From: an uncultured Holophagaceae bacterium
Lineage (GTDB): Bacteria > Acidobacteriota > Holophagae > Holophagales > Holophagaceae
Reading direction: 5' to 3'
NCBI GenBank assembly: GCA_903913215.1
Contig: CAIWKE010000026.1
Location: 1-64,000 of the forward strand
Length of the DNA: 64,000 nt
Under the pieces are notes generated by a model, which ran no database searches, was not told the origin of the DNA, and was given only the letters and a program-made list of their open reading frames with translations. The translations under genes and the position numbers were made by a program. Of this stretch, positions 43,896 to 53,342 are shown one piece after another. Each line of letters begins with the position of its first letter. Within the stretch, counting starts at the first letter, position 1.

Positions 43896-44327
43896 ATGGC
43901 CCGCGCGCACTTGAAGGACGAAGTCTTCATGAACATGGCCCTGGAGCTGAGCCGCCTGGGGACCTGTTGCCGCCTCCAGGTGGGCGCGGTGCTGCTGCGG
44001 GCGGATGGCGGTGTGGCCGCGGCGGGCTTCAACGGCGCCCTGCCGGGCATGGCCCACTGCACGCCGGACACCTGCAAACCCGGCCAGCGATGCCTCCACA
44101 CCAGCCACGCCGAGGAGAATGCCCTGGGCTTCTGCGACGGACCCGTGGCCACGGCCTACGTCACCCACGAGCCCTGCCTCATCTGTTGCCGCGCCCTGGT
44201 GCGCCGTGGCGTGCGCCGGGTGGTGTTCCGGCATCCATACACCAGTATCGCGGAGCAGGAACGCACCGAGCGCCAGCACATCCTCGACCACTTCCAGGTG
44301 CGCTGGGAGAAACTGCCCGAGGCTTGA
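43896..44327 (+). CDS. dCMP deaminase family protein
   Basis: Cytidine/deoxycytidylate deaminase-fold enzyme of 143 residues. The zinc site is HTSHAEENAL (His and catalytic Glu) with PCLICCRALV (two Cys ligands). The extra CTPDTCKPGQRC segment matches the ComEB/dCMP deaminase type. It converts dCMP to dUMP for dTTP synthesis; related enzymes work on other cytidines. It starts 72 bp beyond the end of the divergent tRNA gene. Confidence 0.9.
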   Translation: MARAHLKDEVFMNMALELSRLGTCCRLQVGAVLLRADGGVAAAGFNGALPGMAHCTPDTCKPGQRCLHTSHAEENALGFCDGPVATAYVTHEPCLICCRALVRRGVRRVVFRHPYTSIAEQERTERQHILDHFQVRWEKLPEA

Positions 44328-44380
44328 TTCCTCTCAGGCAACGCACCGTATGGACTTGCTTCCCGCGGAGCGTGGGGGCC

Positions 44381-44424
44381 CCGGGGGGACGCAGAGGCCG
44401 CTTGGGGCCTGGAGGTCCCCCCGG
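44381..44424. terminator. Stem-loop between convergent genes
   Basis: CCGGGGGGAC (44381-44390) pairs perfectly with GTCCCCCCGG (44415-44424); an inner GGCC/GGCC pair extends it. It separates the converging dCMP deaminase and hypothetical genes. Confidence 0.55.
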
Positions 44425-44430
44425 AGAGTA

Positions 44431-45381
44431 TTAGATCCCGCCGTGCTCCCAGGCGCGGCTGGCCTCGGTCTCAAGGGTCAGCTCGGTGCCGTCGTCGAGC
44501 ACCAGGGTGGCGGGTTCGCCAGAACGCACATCCACGATGGTGTGACCCAGCAGCCGCTCATGTTGGCCGTGGTGCCAGGAGATTCCTTCGGGGTAGGTGC
44601 GGCGGTAAGCGTCCAGAGGACCTTCCATGCGGTGACGGAGCGCGTCCAGGGCTGAGGTCAGGGCTCTTGTGAAGCCCTTGGGGAGCTGGGAATCCAGGCC
44701 TGCGGCGGCCAGGAAGGCTTCGGAGGGCAGCCGGTCGGGGCCGGCCCCTTCCACACACCAGCCCTGGTCTTCGCGAGCTGGGCATTGGCCCTCCAGCACC
44801 AGGGGATGCTCCCGGTGGATGCCCAACCAGAGAGAGACCCGGCCGCGGGGCCCCGTGCCCTCGAAGTCCAGAGGCGGTTGGGCGTCGTCATGGAAGACCA
44901 CGGCCCTAAGGGGCAGCCACTCGAAGGTCTCCACCACCTTGGCGCCCACGGGCCCCGGGTGGCCTCGGCGCAGGTCGGCCACGGCCTCGGCGAAGACTTG
45001 GCGCAGGCCTGCCAAGCTGAGGACACCTTCGGGCAGGCCCAGGGCATTCCAGGCCAGGGGGGCTTCGTGCCAGTCGGCGGCCAAGGCCGGCAGTACCTGT
45101 TGGAAGAGGATGAGGGCTGGATCCCAATCCCAGTGGTGGGCGGGCTGGTAGCCCAGTTCCCGGCAGAGGTCGAACCAGGCCCGGTGCGGGGCGTCGACCC
45201 CAGGATGGAAGATGGAGCGACCGTCCAGGAACAGCTCACAGGAGGGACCCAGGGCGGTGTCCCGGCGACAGAGCCCGATTTCGTGGCGGCCCAGGGTGGC
45301 CAGGGTGGCCTCGTGGTACGGATGATCCTCCTGCCGCAACACCTTCAGCGGCGCATCGAGGATCCAAGCGTCCAAACCCAT
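44431..45381 (-). CDS. Hypothetical protein
   Basis: Encodes 316 residues with no signal peptide or membrane helix. It is rich in Trp and His (AHHWDWDPAL near 85, EGISWHHGQHERLLG near 265). The gene has normal codon use and a plausible ATG, but I recognise no family. It sits downstream of the SpoIID gene on the same strand, 83 bp away. Confidence 0.6.
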   Translation of the reverse strand: MGLDAWILDAPLKVLRQEDHPYHEATLATLGRHEIGLCRRDTALGPSCELFLDGRSIFHPGVDAPHRAWFDLCRELGYQPAHHWDWDPALILFQQVLPALAADWHEAPLAWNALGLPEGVLSLAGLRQVFAEAVADLRRGHPGPVGAKVVETFEWLPLRAVVFHDDAQPPLDFEGTGPRGRVSLWLGIHREHPLVLEGQCPAREDQGWCVEGAGPDRLPSEAFLAAAGLDSQLPKGFTRALTSALDALRHRMEGPLDAYRRTYPEGISWHHGQHERLLGHTIVDVRSGEPATLVLDDGTELTLETEASRAWEHGGI

Positions 45382-45464
45382 CCCAACCCTCCTCTGGGAA
45401 GGGAAGCCTGGGTTCCCTGGGGCGGGTCGTCAATGCCCAGACTTGAAATACCGACAAAAAGGTA

Positions 45465-47576
45465 TCAATCGATCTTCTGGAGGATTGTGCCGGGGTAGTA
45501 GTGCTGGAGGATCTGCTGGTAGGGGGCACCTTCCAGGGCCATGCCATATGCGCCGGTCTGGCACATGCCCAGCCCATGGCCCCAGCCCCGGCCATAGAAG
45601 ATCCAACGGCGCTGGACGCCCTGGCCCACGGTCAGCCAGCGGAAGACGTTGTCCTTGAGGCCTAGGAGGCCGCGGATGTGCATGCCACGGACCCGGTGGG
45701 CCGTCCCCTTGGTGTCCACAAGGTTCAGGTCCTGCACCCGGCCCTGCTCGTTGTAATCCGCTTTCAGCTCGCGAATGCCGGGCACGGTGATGCGCTTGCG
45801 CACTAAGGCCAGCAGCTCAGCCTCGGTGTACTCCACTCGCCAGTGGGCCATGGGGTTGTACCGGTCCCAGGCGGCACCATCCGGGTCCAGGCGGCGCACC
45901 AGCACCTGGGCTCCACCCTCGCTGGCGATCCACTTGAGGCGGTCCCCCACCTGGATATCGCTGTGGCTGACCAGACGTAGGCTGCCATCGGGGCTCTCCT
46001 CGGCCAGCAGCAGGCCCGGCGCCAGGGCCAGGGGCTCGGGTCCGCCCCGCTTGCGGCGGACCTGACGGTCCAGGAGCAGGGTGCCCTCGTTGAGGTTGAG
46101 AGGCTCCAGTTCCAGCCAGAGCCGGCCCAGGGCTTGGAGGGCCTGGCGCAGGCTGAGGGTGGGACTGGCCGTCCAGGCCGAGGCGGGCACGACGCCGCGC
46201 CGGGTGAGGAAGGCGGCTAGGAGGCGGTCCTCGGTCAGGGCGCCAGGCAGGAAGTAGTCCGCATCCTGGGAGCGTTCCTGGCCCGCTACCACGTGCTGGA
46301 AGCCGAAGGCACGGGCGAGGGCCAGGAGCAGGTTGCCCGGGCTCAGGGGCTGTTGGGCCATGCCCAGGCGCTTCTGCAGGCTCTGCACGGGCCCAGCCAG
46401 AGCCTCCGCCGTGGCCGGCCGACCGAGACGCTCGGCGTTGAGCCAGTCTGGGGACAGGGGCCCGGTGGCCAGGCGGAGCAGTTCCCAGGTGAGTCCAGGC
46501 TGGGGCGCCTCTCCGTTTAGGGCGAGGTCGGAGCTGAAGGGCAGGGTCAGGGGCTTGGCCGGGTAGCAGGGCACGGCCTGCAGGTAGGGGGCGTTGCCGC
46601 CGAAGACCTGGGCCACATCCGTGGTGTGGCCCCCGCAATCGGCCATGAAGAGGGCCTGGATGGGCTTGCCGCCATAGGTGGCGAAGACGCCTGTGGTCTC
46701 CTGCACGGCCCGGTCCGTGAGGGACTGTTCGCCGTCGCGGCCACCGTACACCTGGTCGGCGATGGTGTCGCTCATGTCGAAGCCATCGGCGCCGCGCTTG
46801 CCGCGGTTGGCCACGGCATAGGTGCGGGCGGCCACGGCCTGGGCCTTGAGGGCCTCCACGTTGGGGAATTCCCAGGCACCCATCTCCTTGGGCACCACCC
46901 CCCGGAGGTAGGTCTCCAATTCGACGGTGTTCACCACCGTCAGGCGACCCTGCGCATTGGGGAAGATCTCCACCTTGCCACGGTAGCGGCCCTTGCCCTG
47001 GAGGTTCGTGAGCTCTCCAGCGGGCCGCAGCCAGACTCCGGCCAGGGGCAGGGGGCGGCGGTCGTAGCGGTCCGTGATGGCGTAGAGGGCCCGGCCCTTG
47101 TGGGGTGGCGCAGGTCGGGGCTCCGTGGCCACCCAGAGCTCATCGAAGCCAAGATCCTGGAGCTTCTGCAGCACGGGCTCTGCCTCGCTGGCCTCCTTGA
47201 AGCGGCCTGTGAGGACCCGCCAGGTGTCCGCGTCCGGCACTTTGACCCGCTCGGGCGCCTCCCCCTGTTCCTTCAGCCGGGCCAGCAGGGCCGTAGCCTC
47301 TGCGGAATTTTGCGGCTTGCCCACCTGGATGCGGTATTCCGAGGTGGGATCCGAAAGGCCCCGGCTATCCCACCAGATGCGCAGTTTCTCGTCCGGCGCC
47401 AGCTTCAGGAGCGGCTTGCCGCTACGGTCGCAGACCTGGCCGCCACCCTCCAGGGAGATGATCCACTCCAGAGCCTGAGTGTCGAGGCCGATGCGCAGGG
47501 GAGGCTGGGCCGCAGGACTGGGGGCGCAGGCAAGGATCAGCGCGGGGACCAGGAAGGGGGCGAGGAACGGCTTCAT
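45465..47576 (-). CDS. SpoIID/LytB domain lipoprotein with SPOR-like repeat
   Basis: Exported protein of 703 residues. The N-terminus is a lipoprotein signal ending LILAC (Cys at about 17). A SPOR-type peptidoglycan-binding segment (about 80-150) comes next, including TWRVLTGRFKEASEAEPVLQ. The SpoIID domain (about 165-470) carries the family motif YLRGVVPKEMGAWEFPNVEALKAQA (residue string shortened here: YLRGVVPKEM then EALKAQAVAARTYA) and DGFDMSDT. The C-terminal end has GRGWGHGLGMCQTGAYGMA. SpoIID proteins are lytic transglycosylases acting on stripped glycan. It overlaps the upstream serine hydrolase gene by 4 bp. Confidence 0.88.
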   Translation of the reverse strand: MKPFLAPFLVPALILACAPSPAAQPPLRIGLDTQALEWIISLEGGGQVCDRSGKPLLKLAPDEKLRIWWDSRGLSDPTSEYRIQVGKPQNSAEATALLARLKEQGEAPERVKVPDADTWRVLTGRFKEASEAEPVLQKLQDLGFDELWVATEPRPAPPHKGRALYAITDRYDRRPLPLAGVWLRPAGELTNLQGKGRYRGKVEIFPNAQGRLTVVNTVELETYLRGVVPKEMGAWEFPNVEALKAQAVAARTYAVANRGKRGADGFDMSDTIADQVYGGRDGEQSLTDRAVQETTGVFATYGGKPIQALFMADCGGHTTDVAQVFGGNAPYLQAVPCYPAKPLTLPFSSDLALNGEAPQPGLTWELLRLATGPLSPDWLNAERLGRPATAEALAGPVQSLQKRLGMAQQPLSPGNLLLALARAFGFQHVVAGQERSQDADYFLPGALTEDRLLAAFLTRRGVVPASAWTASPTLSLRQALQALGRLWLELEPLNLNEGTLLLDRQVRRKRGGPEPLALAPGLLLAEESPDGSLRLVSHSDIQVGDRLKWIASEGGAQVLVRRLDPDGAAWDRYNPMAHWRVEYTEAELLALVRKRITVPGIRELKADYNEQGRVQDLNLVDTKGTAHRVRGMHIRGLLGLKDNVFRWLTVGQGVQRRWIFYGRGWGHGLGMCQTGAYGMALEGAPYQQILQHYYPGTILQKID

Positions 47577-48523
47577 CCTGCGAATTGTCCCACGAATCCC
47601 GCGAGGGTCTCCCAGCGGCGGGCTCGGAGGGCCTCGGCGTCCAGCAGTTCCCCGTGGGGCCCGCAGCGATGCAGAAGCAGGGCGATGCAGCAGTCATCTG
47701 CGGGCCGATAGAAGAGGGCAGGGCCCGTGTAGCCCAGGTGGAACCACCAGACCGAAGGCGGGCCGGGATCCTCGCTCAGAGCGGGAGCCGGCGCGGGAAG
47801 CCGGTCTGTAGGATCCTGCAGCACATGGAGACCGGCGCCAGCTGGCATTTGAGACAGCAACTGTCCAAATCGGCCCGGGCCGGCGAAGGCCACCTGGAGG
47901 CCCAGGCCCCAGCGGGTGCCGCCCTCGCCGTCAGCAGCAGTCTGGGCCATGCGTGCAGGCCAGCCGGCTCCGATCCAGCGGGCCAGGACCTGGCGCAGCT
48001 GCGAGGCGGTGGCGGCGAAGCCCGCGTGGCCGCGCATGCCCCCCCGGGCATTGGCGTCCTGGGGGAGGAAGGGCGAGCGGGGCGGCAGGGGGATCTCCGT
48101 GGCCAGGGCCCAGGCCTCAGCATCGGGACCATCCGGCACCCACCTGGGTGCTGCGGGCCATGGCGCCGGGCTCAGGCCCGAGGCCGCGCCCAGCGACCGG
48201 AACGGCAGCCGGGTCTCAGCTTCCAGCAGCTCCGCCAGCAGGCGGTAGTTCAGGTCCGAGTAGGTGGCCAGGCCCGGTGTGGCGGGGCGCAGGAGAGGAT
48301 GCTGGGGCACCGCCCGGTGGAGATGGGCGGCCAGGGGCTCACCTGTGTAGGGACGCCAGGGCGGCAGACCGGAGCTGTGGGAGAGCAGCTGGCGCACCGT
48401 CAGCGTGGTTTCCCGCTCGGCAAGGCCCAAGGCCCAGCGGCGATCCGCGTCCAGGTCCAGGAAGGCCAGGGCCAGAGGCGCGGTCACCAGGGGCTTGGCG
48501 AGGGAGGCGAGGTCGTAGAGCAC
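47573..48523 (-). CDS. Beta-lactamase-fold serine hydrolase, short N-terminus
   Basis: Encodes 316 residues from a GTG at 48523. The active-site SLAK (Ser8-Lys11) lies almost at the N-terminus, with YSD near 90 and HLGYTG near 275 as the second and third motifs. Class C/PBP-type relatives normally have about 50 residues with two strands before SxxK, which are missing here. TAG stops the frame 4 codons upstream. The TAG is the stop of the oxidoreductase gene, which is in the same frame. A shortened but functional enzyme, or a damaged gene, are both possible. Confidence 0.75.
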   Translation of the reverse strand: MLYDLASLAKPLVTAPLALAFLDLDADRRWALGLAERETTLTVRQLLSHSSGLPPWRPYTGEPLAAHLHRAVPQHPLLRPATPGLATYSDLNYRLLAELLEAETRLPFRSLGAASGLSPAPWPAAPRWVPDGPDAEAWALATEIPLPPRSPFLPQDANARGGMRGHAGFAATASQLRQVLARWIGAGWPARMAQTAADGEGGTRWGLGLQVAFAGPGRFGQLLSQMPAGAGLHVLQDPTDRLPAPAPALSEDPGPPSVWWFHLGYTGPALFYRPADDCCIALLLHRCGPHGELLDAEALRARRWETLAGFVGQFAG

Positions 48524-48532
48524 GTGCCCGCC

Positions 48533-49498
48533 CTAGCCCTGGTTGATCTCCGCCAGGCTCTTGGCCACGGCTTTCTGCACCAGATCCGCCACGTGCATGG
48601 CTTCCTGGCCCTCCTCCCAGGTGACGCCATCCGTGCCAGTGCCCAGGCAGGCGGCGTGGAAGGCCTCAATTTCCAGGCGCAGGGGCTCGCCCTCTTCGAT
48701 GTCGGCGGTCTCGGGATGGACCTGGGGCCCCTCGGGTCCCATGACCAGGCGCAGCAACTCCAGCTTCTGGGTGGCGAAGTCCAGGCTGGCGTATTCCTTG
48801 TCGCCGAAGGCGCGGAGGGTGCGCTCCTTTTTGCGGGCCACTCGGCTGGCGGTGACCGTGGCGAAGGCCCCGCCCTCGAACTTGAGGCGGGCATTCACCA
48901 GGTCGGCGAAGGGCGTGAGCACGGGCACGCCCACGGCCTCCACATCGATGACGGGGCGGCCCACCAGGGCGCGGAGCAGATCCAGGTCGTGGATCATCAC
49001 GTCCATGACCACGTCCACCTCCAGGCTGCGGGCGGGGAAGGGCGAGACGCGCACGGCTTCCAGGAAGCGGGGCTTGAAGCCACGCTCCCGCAGGGCGGTG
49101 ACGGCGGGGTTGAAGCGCTCCAGGTGGCCCACCTGGGCCACAAGGCCGGGCTTGGCCACGCGGGCCTCGGCCAGGCCTGCCAGCAGGGCCTTGCCCTCCT
49201 CCAGGGAGGCGGCGAGGGGCTTTTCCATGAGCAGGTGCTTGCCGGCCTTGAGCGCCTGGAGGCCCAGGGCGAGGTGGAAGCCCGTGGGGGCGGCGATCTG
49301 CACCGCGTCGACCTGGTCCAGCACCTCGGCCAGGGTGGCGGCCCAGGGGGCGCCCACCTTGGCGGCGATCTCGGGCCCACGCACGGGATCAGGATCTACA
49401 ACGGCCACCAGGACCGCGTCAGGGGCTGAGCCTGCGATGCGGGCATGGTGCTGGCCCAGATGTCCCACCCCGACCACGGCCACGCGCAGCTTCGACAT
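48533..49498 (-). CDS. Gfo/Idh/MocA oxidoreductase, GnnA-like
   Basis: NAD(P)-dependent sugar dehydrogenase of 321 residues. The Rossmann loop is VVGVGHLGQHHARI, the substrate lysine is in LLMEKPLA, and the GHLERFNPAV motif fits UDP-GlcNAc 3-dehydrogenases (GnnA), which start the route to amide-linked lipid A. A GnnB aminotransferase is not in the window, so the assignment stays at family level. Its stop codon is in frame with the next gene. Confidence 0.8.
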   Translation of the reverse strand: MSKLRVAVVGVGHLGQHHARIAGSAPDAVLVAVVDPDPVRGPEIAAKVGAPWAATLAEVLDQVDAVQIAAPTGFHLALGLQALKAGKHLLMEKPLAASLEEGKALLAGLAEARVAKPGLVAQVGHLERFNPAVTALRERGFKPRFLEAVRVSPFPARSLEVDVVMDVMIHDLDLLRALVGRPVIDVEAVGVPVLTPFADLVNARLKFEGGAFATVTASRVARKKERTLRAFGDKEYASLDFATQKLELLRLVMGPEGPQVHPETADIEEGEPLRLEIEAFHAACLGTGTDGVTWEEGQEAMHVADLVQKAVAKSLAEINQG

Positions 49499-49562
49499 GA
49501 TGTCCTCCCGACGGTCCCAGCCTATCAGGGCTGCTACCCTAGAGCCTCTTCACGAGGCAGCC

Positions 49563-50024
49563 ATGAATTCGAAACTTGAAGCAGTGAACCTGGTCCGCTG
49601 GATGCACTTCATGGCGATCTCCTTCGGAGGCGGCGCCGCGGTGGTGGTCCTGCTCCTGTCGGGCTTCGAGGAGGGCCGCGAGGATCTCCAGGGCCTGGCC
49701 GCCACGGTCTGGGCCAAGGTCGTGGCCTGGTCCTTCCGCCTGGCCCTCATCGCGGGCCTCCTGCTGCTCATGATCATGATCCAGGGCGGTCAGAACCCCC
49801 TCAAGGGTGGCGCCTACTTCCACATCAAACTGGCCCTGGTCTTTGTGCTGACGGGCCTTTCGGAGATGACCCCCAAGGCCCTGGCCCGGGGCAAGCGGGG
49901 TTCGGCCCTGCTGGTGGTCTTCCTCTTCCTGGCCATCGCCTTCGTGGTGTTCAACAAGGGCCTCTTCCGCAAGAGTGTGGCCCCGCTCGCTCCGGAGCTG
50001 ACCGCTACCGTCACGGCCCGCTAA
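49563..50024 (+). CDS. Four-helix membrane protein, unknown function
   Basis: Encodes 153 residues with four hydrophobic segments (about 14-32, 58-75, 88-100, 113-128). ATG at 49563 has a weak GAGGC upstream; in-frame codons further left are antisense to the oxidoreductase gene. The layout recalls CopD/SirB-type small membrane proteins, with no diagnostic motif. It is divergent from the oxidoreductase gene and 3 bp before the peptidase gene. Confidence 0.6.
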   Translation: MNSKLEAVNLVRWMHFMAISFGGGAAVVVLLLSGFEEGREDLQGLAATVWAKVVAWSFRLALIAGLLLLMIMIQGGQNPLKGGAYFHIKLALVFVLTGLSEMTPKALARGKRGSALLVVFLFLAIAFVVFNKGLFRKSVAPLAPELTATVTAR

Positions 50025-50027
50025 GCG

Positions 50028-51677
50028 ATGCGGCGCCTGCTGCTGGGCCTGGCGGCCACGGGCTTGTTCGCAGGTTGGCCCCAGACCACACCTGAGCGCA
50101 CGGAGCTGCGGCGGACATCCACTGTGGCGGAGGTCCGCGCCTTCATGGCCGCCCTCACGAAACTGAACCCAGCGTTGGTGCCCTACCAGCCCAAGGGTGC
50201 CCCCCGAGCCACGGAAACGGGCAAGCCCCTGCTGGCCTGGCGCCTGAAGGGCACGGACCACAATGCCTTGCGGGTCTACGTAAACGCCAACATCCACGCC
50301 GGCGAGGTGGAGGGCAAGGAGGCCATGCAGCAAGTCCTCCGGGAGCTGCTCCAGGGCCGGCACCCGGCCCTGCGGCGGGGCCTGGACCTGGTGGTCATGC
50401 CCGCTTATAACGCCGATGGCACGGATGCCCTGGACCCGGCCATCAGGCCCTGGCAGCCCAACCCCACGGAGAGCGGCGTGGGGCGCCGCGAGAACGCCCG
50501 GGGTCTGGATCTCAACCGGGACCTCATGAAGGCCGCCGCCCCCAACACCCGCTGGCTGCTGGCGATGCTGGGGGACTTCGATCCCGCGGTGGTGCTGGAC
50601 CTGCACACCACCAACGGCAGCACCCACGGCTTCCACCTGACCCATGGGCCCGCCGTCACCCTGGGCGCCGATGAGGGGCTCCTGGCCTTCAACCGCCGCA
50701 TGCTGGTGGAGGTGCGGGAGCGCCTGAAGGTGGAGGGCATGCCCACTTACGACTATGGCAATTTCATTCCCTACAAGCCCACCGCCGAGCACCCCCCCAC
50801 GGCCTGGGAGACCTACGACGCCCATCCCCGCCTGCTCACCAACTACCCGGCCCTGCGCAACCGTCTGGCCGTGCTCTCTGAAAGTTACGTCTACCGCAGC
50901 TGGCCTGACCGCATCAGCGACACCCGCCACTTCGTCCTGGCCTGCCTGGGCTGGATGGCTGAGCACAAGGATGAGATTCGCACCCAGATCCGTCAGGCGG
51001 ACCAGCGCTGGTCCGACAGCTGGACCCACGGACCTGTATCCATGCCCCTGTCAGCGAAGCTGAAAGAAGTCGAACGCGCAGCGTTTGACTGGGTGGACCC
51101 CATCCGTGATGAGCAGGGCCACCTGATCGGCGAGAAGGGCCGCACCCACCTGGAGCTGCCCAGCTTCGTGGGATTTCAGGGGCAGGACTTCGTGGCGGCG
51201 CCGGCGGGTTACCTCATCGATCCCGCCTACCTGCCCATGGTGCTGCCCCTGCTCCAGGCCCATGGCGTGAAGGTCCAGATGGGCAGTAGCCGGCCCCGGC
51301 AGTTGCCCCTGCTCCAGTTTCAGGAAAGTGGCCGCAAGGTCTCGCCCTCGGCCTACCAGGGCATTTTCACCCTGGAGTTGCAGGGCGCCTGGACCACGGA
51401 ATCCACCCCGAAGAAGCTGCAGCAGCCCGGGAACGCCGCAGACCTGGACCGGGCCATCTATGTCCCCCTGGACCAGCCCCTGGGGCGCCTGGCCTTCTAC
51501 CTGCTGGATCCCCGCAGCACCGATGGCCTCGTCTTCTGGGGCGCTTTCCATAGCGCCCTCCTCCGCGGCGACGGCATGTGGGGTGAACCCCCCAGGTTCC
51601 CCATCCTGGCCCTCGGCCAGCCCGACCCCGCCCCTGTGATCACCCATTCAGCACCTGCGCCAAAGGCGCAGGAATAA
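50028..51677 (+). CDS. M14 family zinc carboxypeptidase, exported
   Basis: Encodes 549 residues. A signal peptide (MRRLLLGLAATGLFAGW) is followed by the carboxypeptidase domain. The zinc ligands are His and Glu in NIHAGEVEG (near 90) and His in LDLHTTNGS (near 190). ARGLDLNRDL supplies the substrate-binding Asn-Arg. Family members release C-terminal amino acids or amidate peptidoglycan peptides; this is one of several such peptidases in the window. It ends in a hairpin region. Confidence 0.88.
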   Translation: MRRLLLGLAATGLFAGWPQTTPERTELRRTSTVAEVRAFMAALTKLNPALVPYQPKGAPRATETGKPLLAWRLKGTDHNALRVYVNANIHAGEVEGKEAMQQVLRELLQGRHPALRRGLDLVVMPAYNADGTDALDPAIRPWQPNPTESGVGRRENARGLDLNRDLMKAAAPNTRWLLAMLGDFDPAVVLDLHTTNGSTHGFHLTHGPAVTLGADEGLLAFNRRMLVEVRERLKVEGMPTYDYGNFIPYKPTAEHPPTAWETYDAHPRLLTNYPALRNRLAVLSESYVYRSWPDRISDTRHFVLACLGWMAEHKDEIRTQIRQADQRWSDSWTHGPVSMPLSAKLKEVERAAFDWVDPIRDEQGHLIGEKGRTHLELPSFVGFQGQDFVAAPAGYLIDPAYLPMVLPLLQAHGVKVQMGSSRPRQLPLLQFQESGRKVSPSAYQGIFTLELQGAWTTESTPKKLQQPGNAADLDRAIYVPLDQPLGRLAFYLLDPRSTDGLVFWGAFHSALLRGDGMWGEPPRFPILALGQPDPAPVITHSAPAPKAQE

Positions 51678-51703
51678 CTCAGGGCGCCGATAGGCGCCCT
51701 GAG
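51654..51703. terminator. Two stem-loops at the end of the M14 peptidase gene
   Basis: CCTGCGCC-AAA-GGCGCAGG (51654-51672) overlaps the last codons, then CTCAGGGCGCC (51678-51688), loop GATA, GGCGCCCTGAG (51693-51703). The second, an 11-bp perfect stem, lies between the peptidase gene and the converging yebC gene. Confidence 0.6.
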
Positions 51704-51727
51704 GATGAACGGATCTACGTTGGAACC

Positions 51728-52459
51728 CTAGTCCTCAGGTTCCTCATACTCGCCGTTGTGCCACACATTCTGCACATCATCGTTGTCCTCCAGCAGGTCC
51801 ACGAGCTTGAGGAAGCTGGTGAGCTTGTTGCCCTCAAGGGCGGTGCTGGTGCTGGGATCCATGATGAGCTTGGCTTCCAGGACCGGGAGCTTGGCGGCGT
51901 CCACGGCGTCCTTCACGGCCTGATAGGATTCGGGGCTGGTCTTGATGACCCAGGCCTCACCCTCGTTGATCACGTCGTCGGCGCCGGCTTCCAGGGCCAC
52001 CTCCATGATCTTGTCCTCGGAGACCTCGGAGTCCACCACGATCTGGCCCATCTTGGTGAACAAGTAGGCCACAGAGCCCATGGCGCCCAGTTCGCCACCG
52101 AACTTGGTGAAGTAGCTGCGGACCTCGGGGGTGGTGCGGTTCTTGTTGTCGGTCATGGCCTCGACCAGGATGGCCACGCCACCGGGGCCATAGGCCTCGT
52201 AGACCACTTCCTCGTAGGTCACGCCTTCGAGTTCACCCGTGCCCTTCTTGATGGCGCGCTCCCAGTTGTCCTTGGGCATGTTGCTGCCCTTGGCCTGATC
52301 CACGGCCAGGCGCAGGCGGGGGTTGGCCGCCACATCGCCGCCGCCCAGGCGGGCTGCCACGGTGATTTCCTTGAGGATCTTCGTGAAGACCTTGCCGCGC
52401 TTGGCGTCAGCGGCGCCCTTCTTGTGCTTGATGGTGGACCATTTGCTGTGGCCTGACAT
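51728..52459 (-). CDS. yebC: YebC/PmpR family transcriptional regulator
   Basis: Encodes 243 residues, the usual length. ATG at 52459 begins the family hallmark [27 protein letters not shown] and NLLEDNDD-like acidic segments are also present, with an acidic C-terminus. Family members bind DNA and regulate genes, or promote translation past prolines (TACO1-type role). The frame is open further upstream but without similarity. It lies 53 bp downstream of the TPR gene. Confidence 0.93.
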   Translation of the reverse strand: MSGHSKWSTIKHKKGAADAKRGKVFTKILKEITVAARLGGGDVAANPRLRLAVDQAKGSNMPKDNWERAIKKGTGELEGVTYEEVVYEAYGPGGVAILVEAMTDNKNRTTPEVRSYFTKFGGELGAMGSVAYLFTKMGQIVVDSEVSEDKIMEVALEAGADDVINEGEAWVIKTSPESYQAVKDAVDAAKLPVLEAKLIMDPSTSTALEGNKLTSFLKLVDLLEDNDDVQNVWHNGEYEEPED

Positions 52460-52512
52460 GGTGAACTCCAGAGTGGTCGGATGGAACGGATGAATCGAAG
52501 GAGGTTCGGGCC

Positions 52513-53232
52513 CTACCCTCGCATGCCCTTGCGGGAGACCTTGGCGAAGGGCGGAGCTTCCTGGCGGATCATGGGGCGCTCCAGGAGGAACTGGTACCAC
52601 TGCTCGCCATAGACCTTCATCTTGAGGCTCTTGCCGTTCTGCAGAAGGTTGCGGTTGGTGATGAGGCGCTCGTCGCCCTGGCAGATGCTGAGGCCCTTGT
52701 TGAGGACCTCGATGGCCTTGTCCCGCTCGCTCATTTCCATCAGGACGTAGGCGTAGACGGCGTAGAGGAGACTCTCCTTCTTGCCGGCCTTCAGGGCCAG
52801 ATTGAACGTCTCCTTGGCCTTTTTCTTCTCGCCGCGCTTCCACGGGAGGATGCCCAGCATGGCCTTGGCGATGGAATGCTGCATGGAGGCGGAGACCAGG
52901 AGCGGTTCAGCCTCTTCGTTCTTCTTGCGCATGTACTGCACCACGCCGATCTGGCCGTCGATGCTGCTCTTCACCAGAAACTGGCGGGTGGAGAACTTGT
53001 ACCCCTCGCGCATGGTCTCGATGGCCTTGTCGAACTGCTGCTTCTTCATGAGGTCGCCGGCCCGGGTGAAGATCTTCTCGAGCTCCTGCTGGACCTTACG
53101 GCCCTGCCAGATGAAGAGCGCAGCGCCGGCCACGAGGCCCAGGGGGATGCCCACGGCCAGCCAGATGCCCAGCAACTTGGAGAGCACGATCACGGCAAGG
53201 GCGGCGCCCAGGCCGAGCAGGAGGTTGATCAC
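52513..53232 (-). CDS. Membrane-anchored TPR protein
   Basis: Encodes 239 residues from GTG at 53232, which has GGAG 5 nt upstream; a TTG at 53268 is an alternative. Two adjacent hydrophobic segments (about 2-40) form a membrane hairpin, then a charged helical region and four TPR-like helix pairs (about 55-220), including [17 protein letters not shown]. The function is unknown. It probably recruits partners at the inner membrane. It is downstream of ybeY and upstream of yebC. Confidence 0.7.
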   Translation of the reverse strand: MINLLLGLGAALAVIVLSKLLGIWLAVGIPLGLVAGAALFIWQGRKVQQELEKIFTRAGDLMKKQQFDKAIETMREGYKFSTRQFLVKSSIDGQIGVVQYMRKKNEEAEPLLVSASMQHSIAKAMLGILPWKRGEKKKAKETFNLALKAGKKESLLYAVYAYVLMEMSERDKAIEVLNKGLSICQGDERLITNRNLLQNGKSLKMKVYGEQWYQFLLERPMIRQEAPPFAKVSRKGMRG

Positions 53233-53342
53233 GAAGACTCCGGATGGCGCGGCCCGAAGCCGGGCCAAAGGGCCATTTTATCGGCCTTTGGCTCCGTTTG
53301 CCACGTGGGGTTTGCGAGTCGGGGGTGTTGTGACCCGCGACC

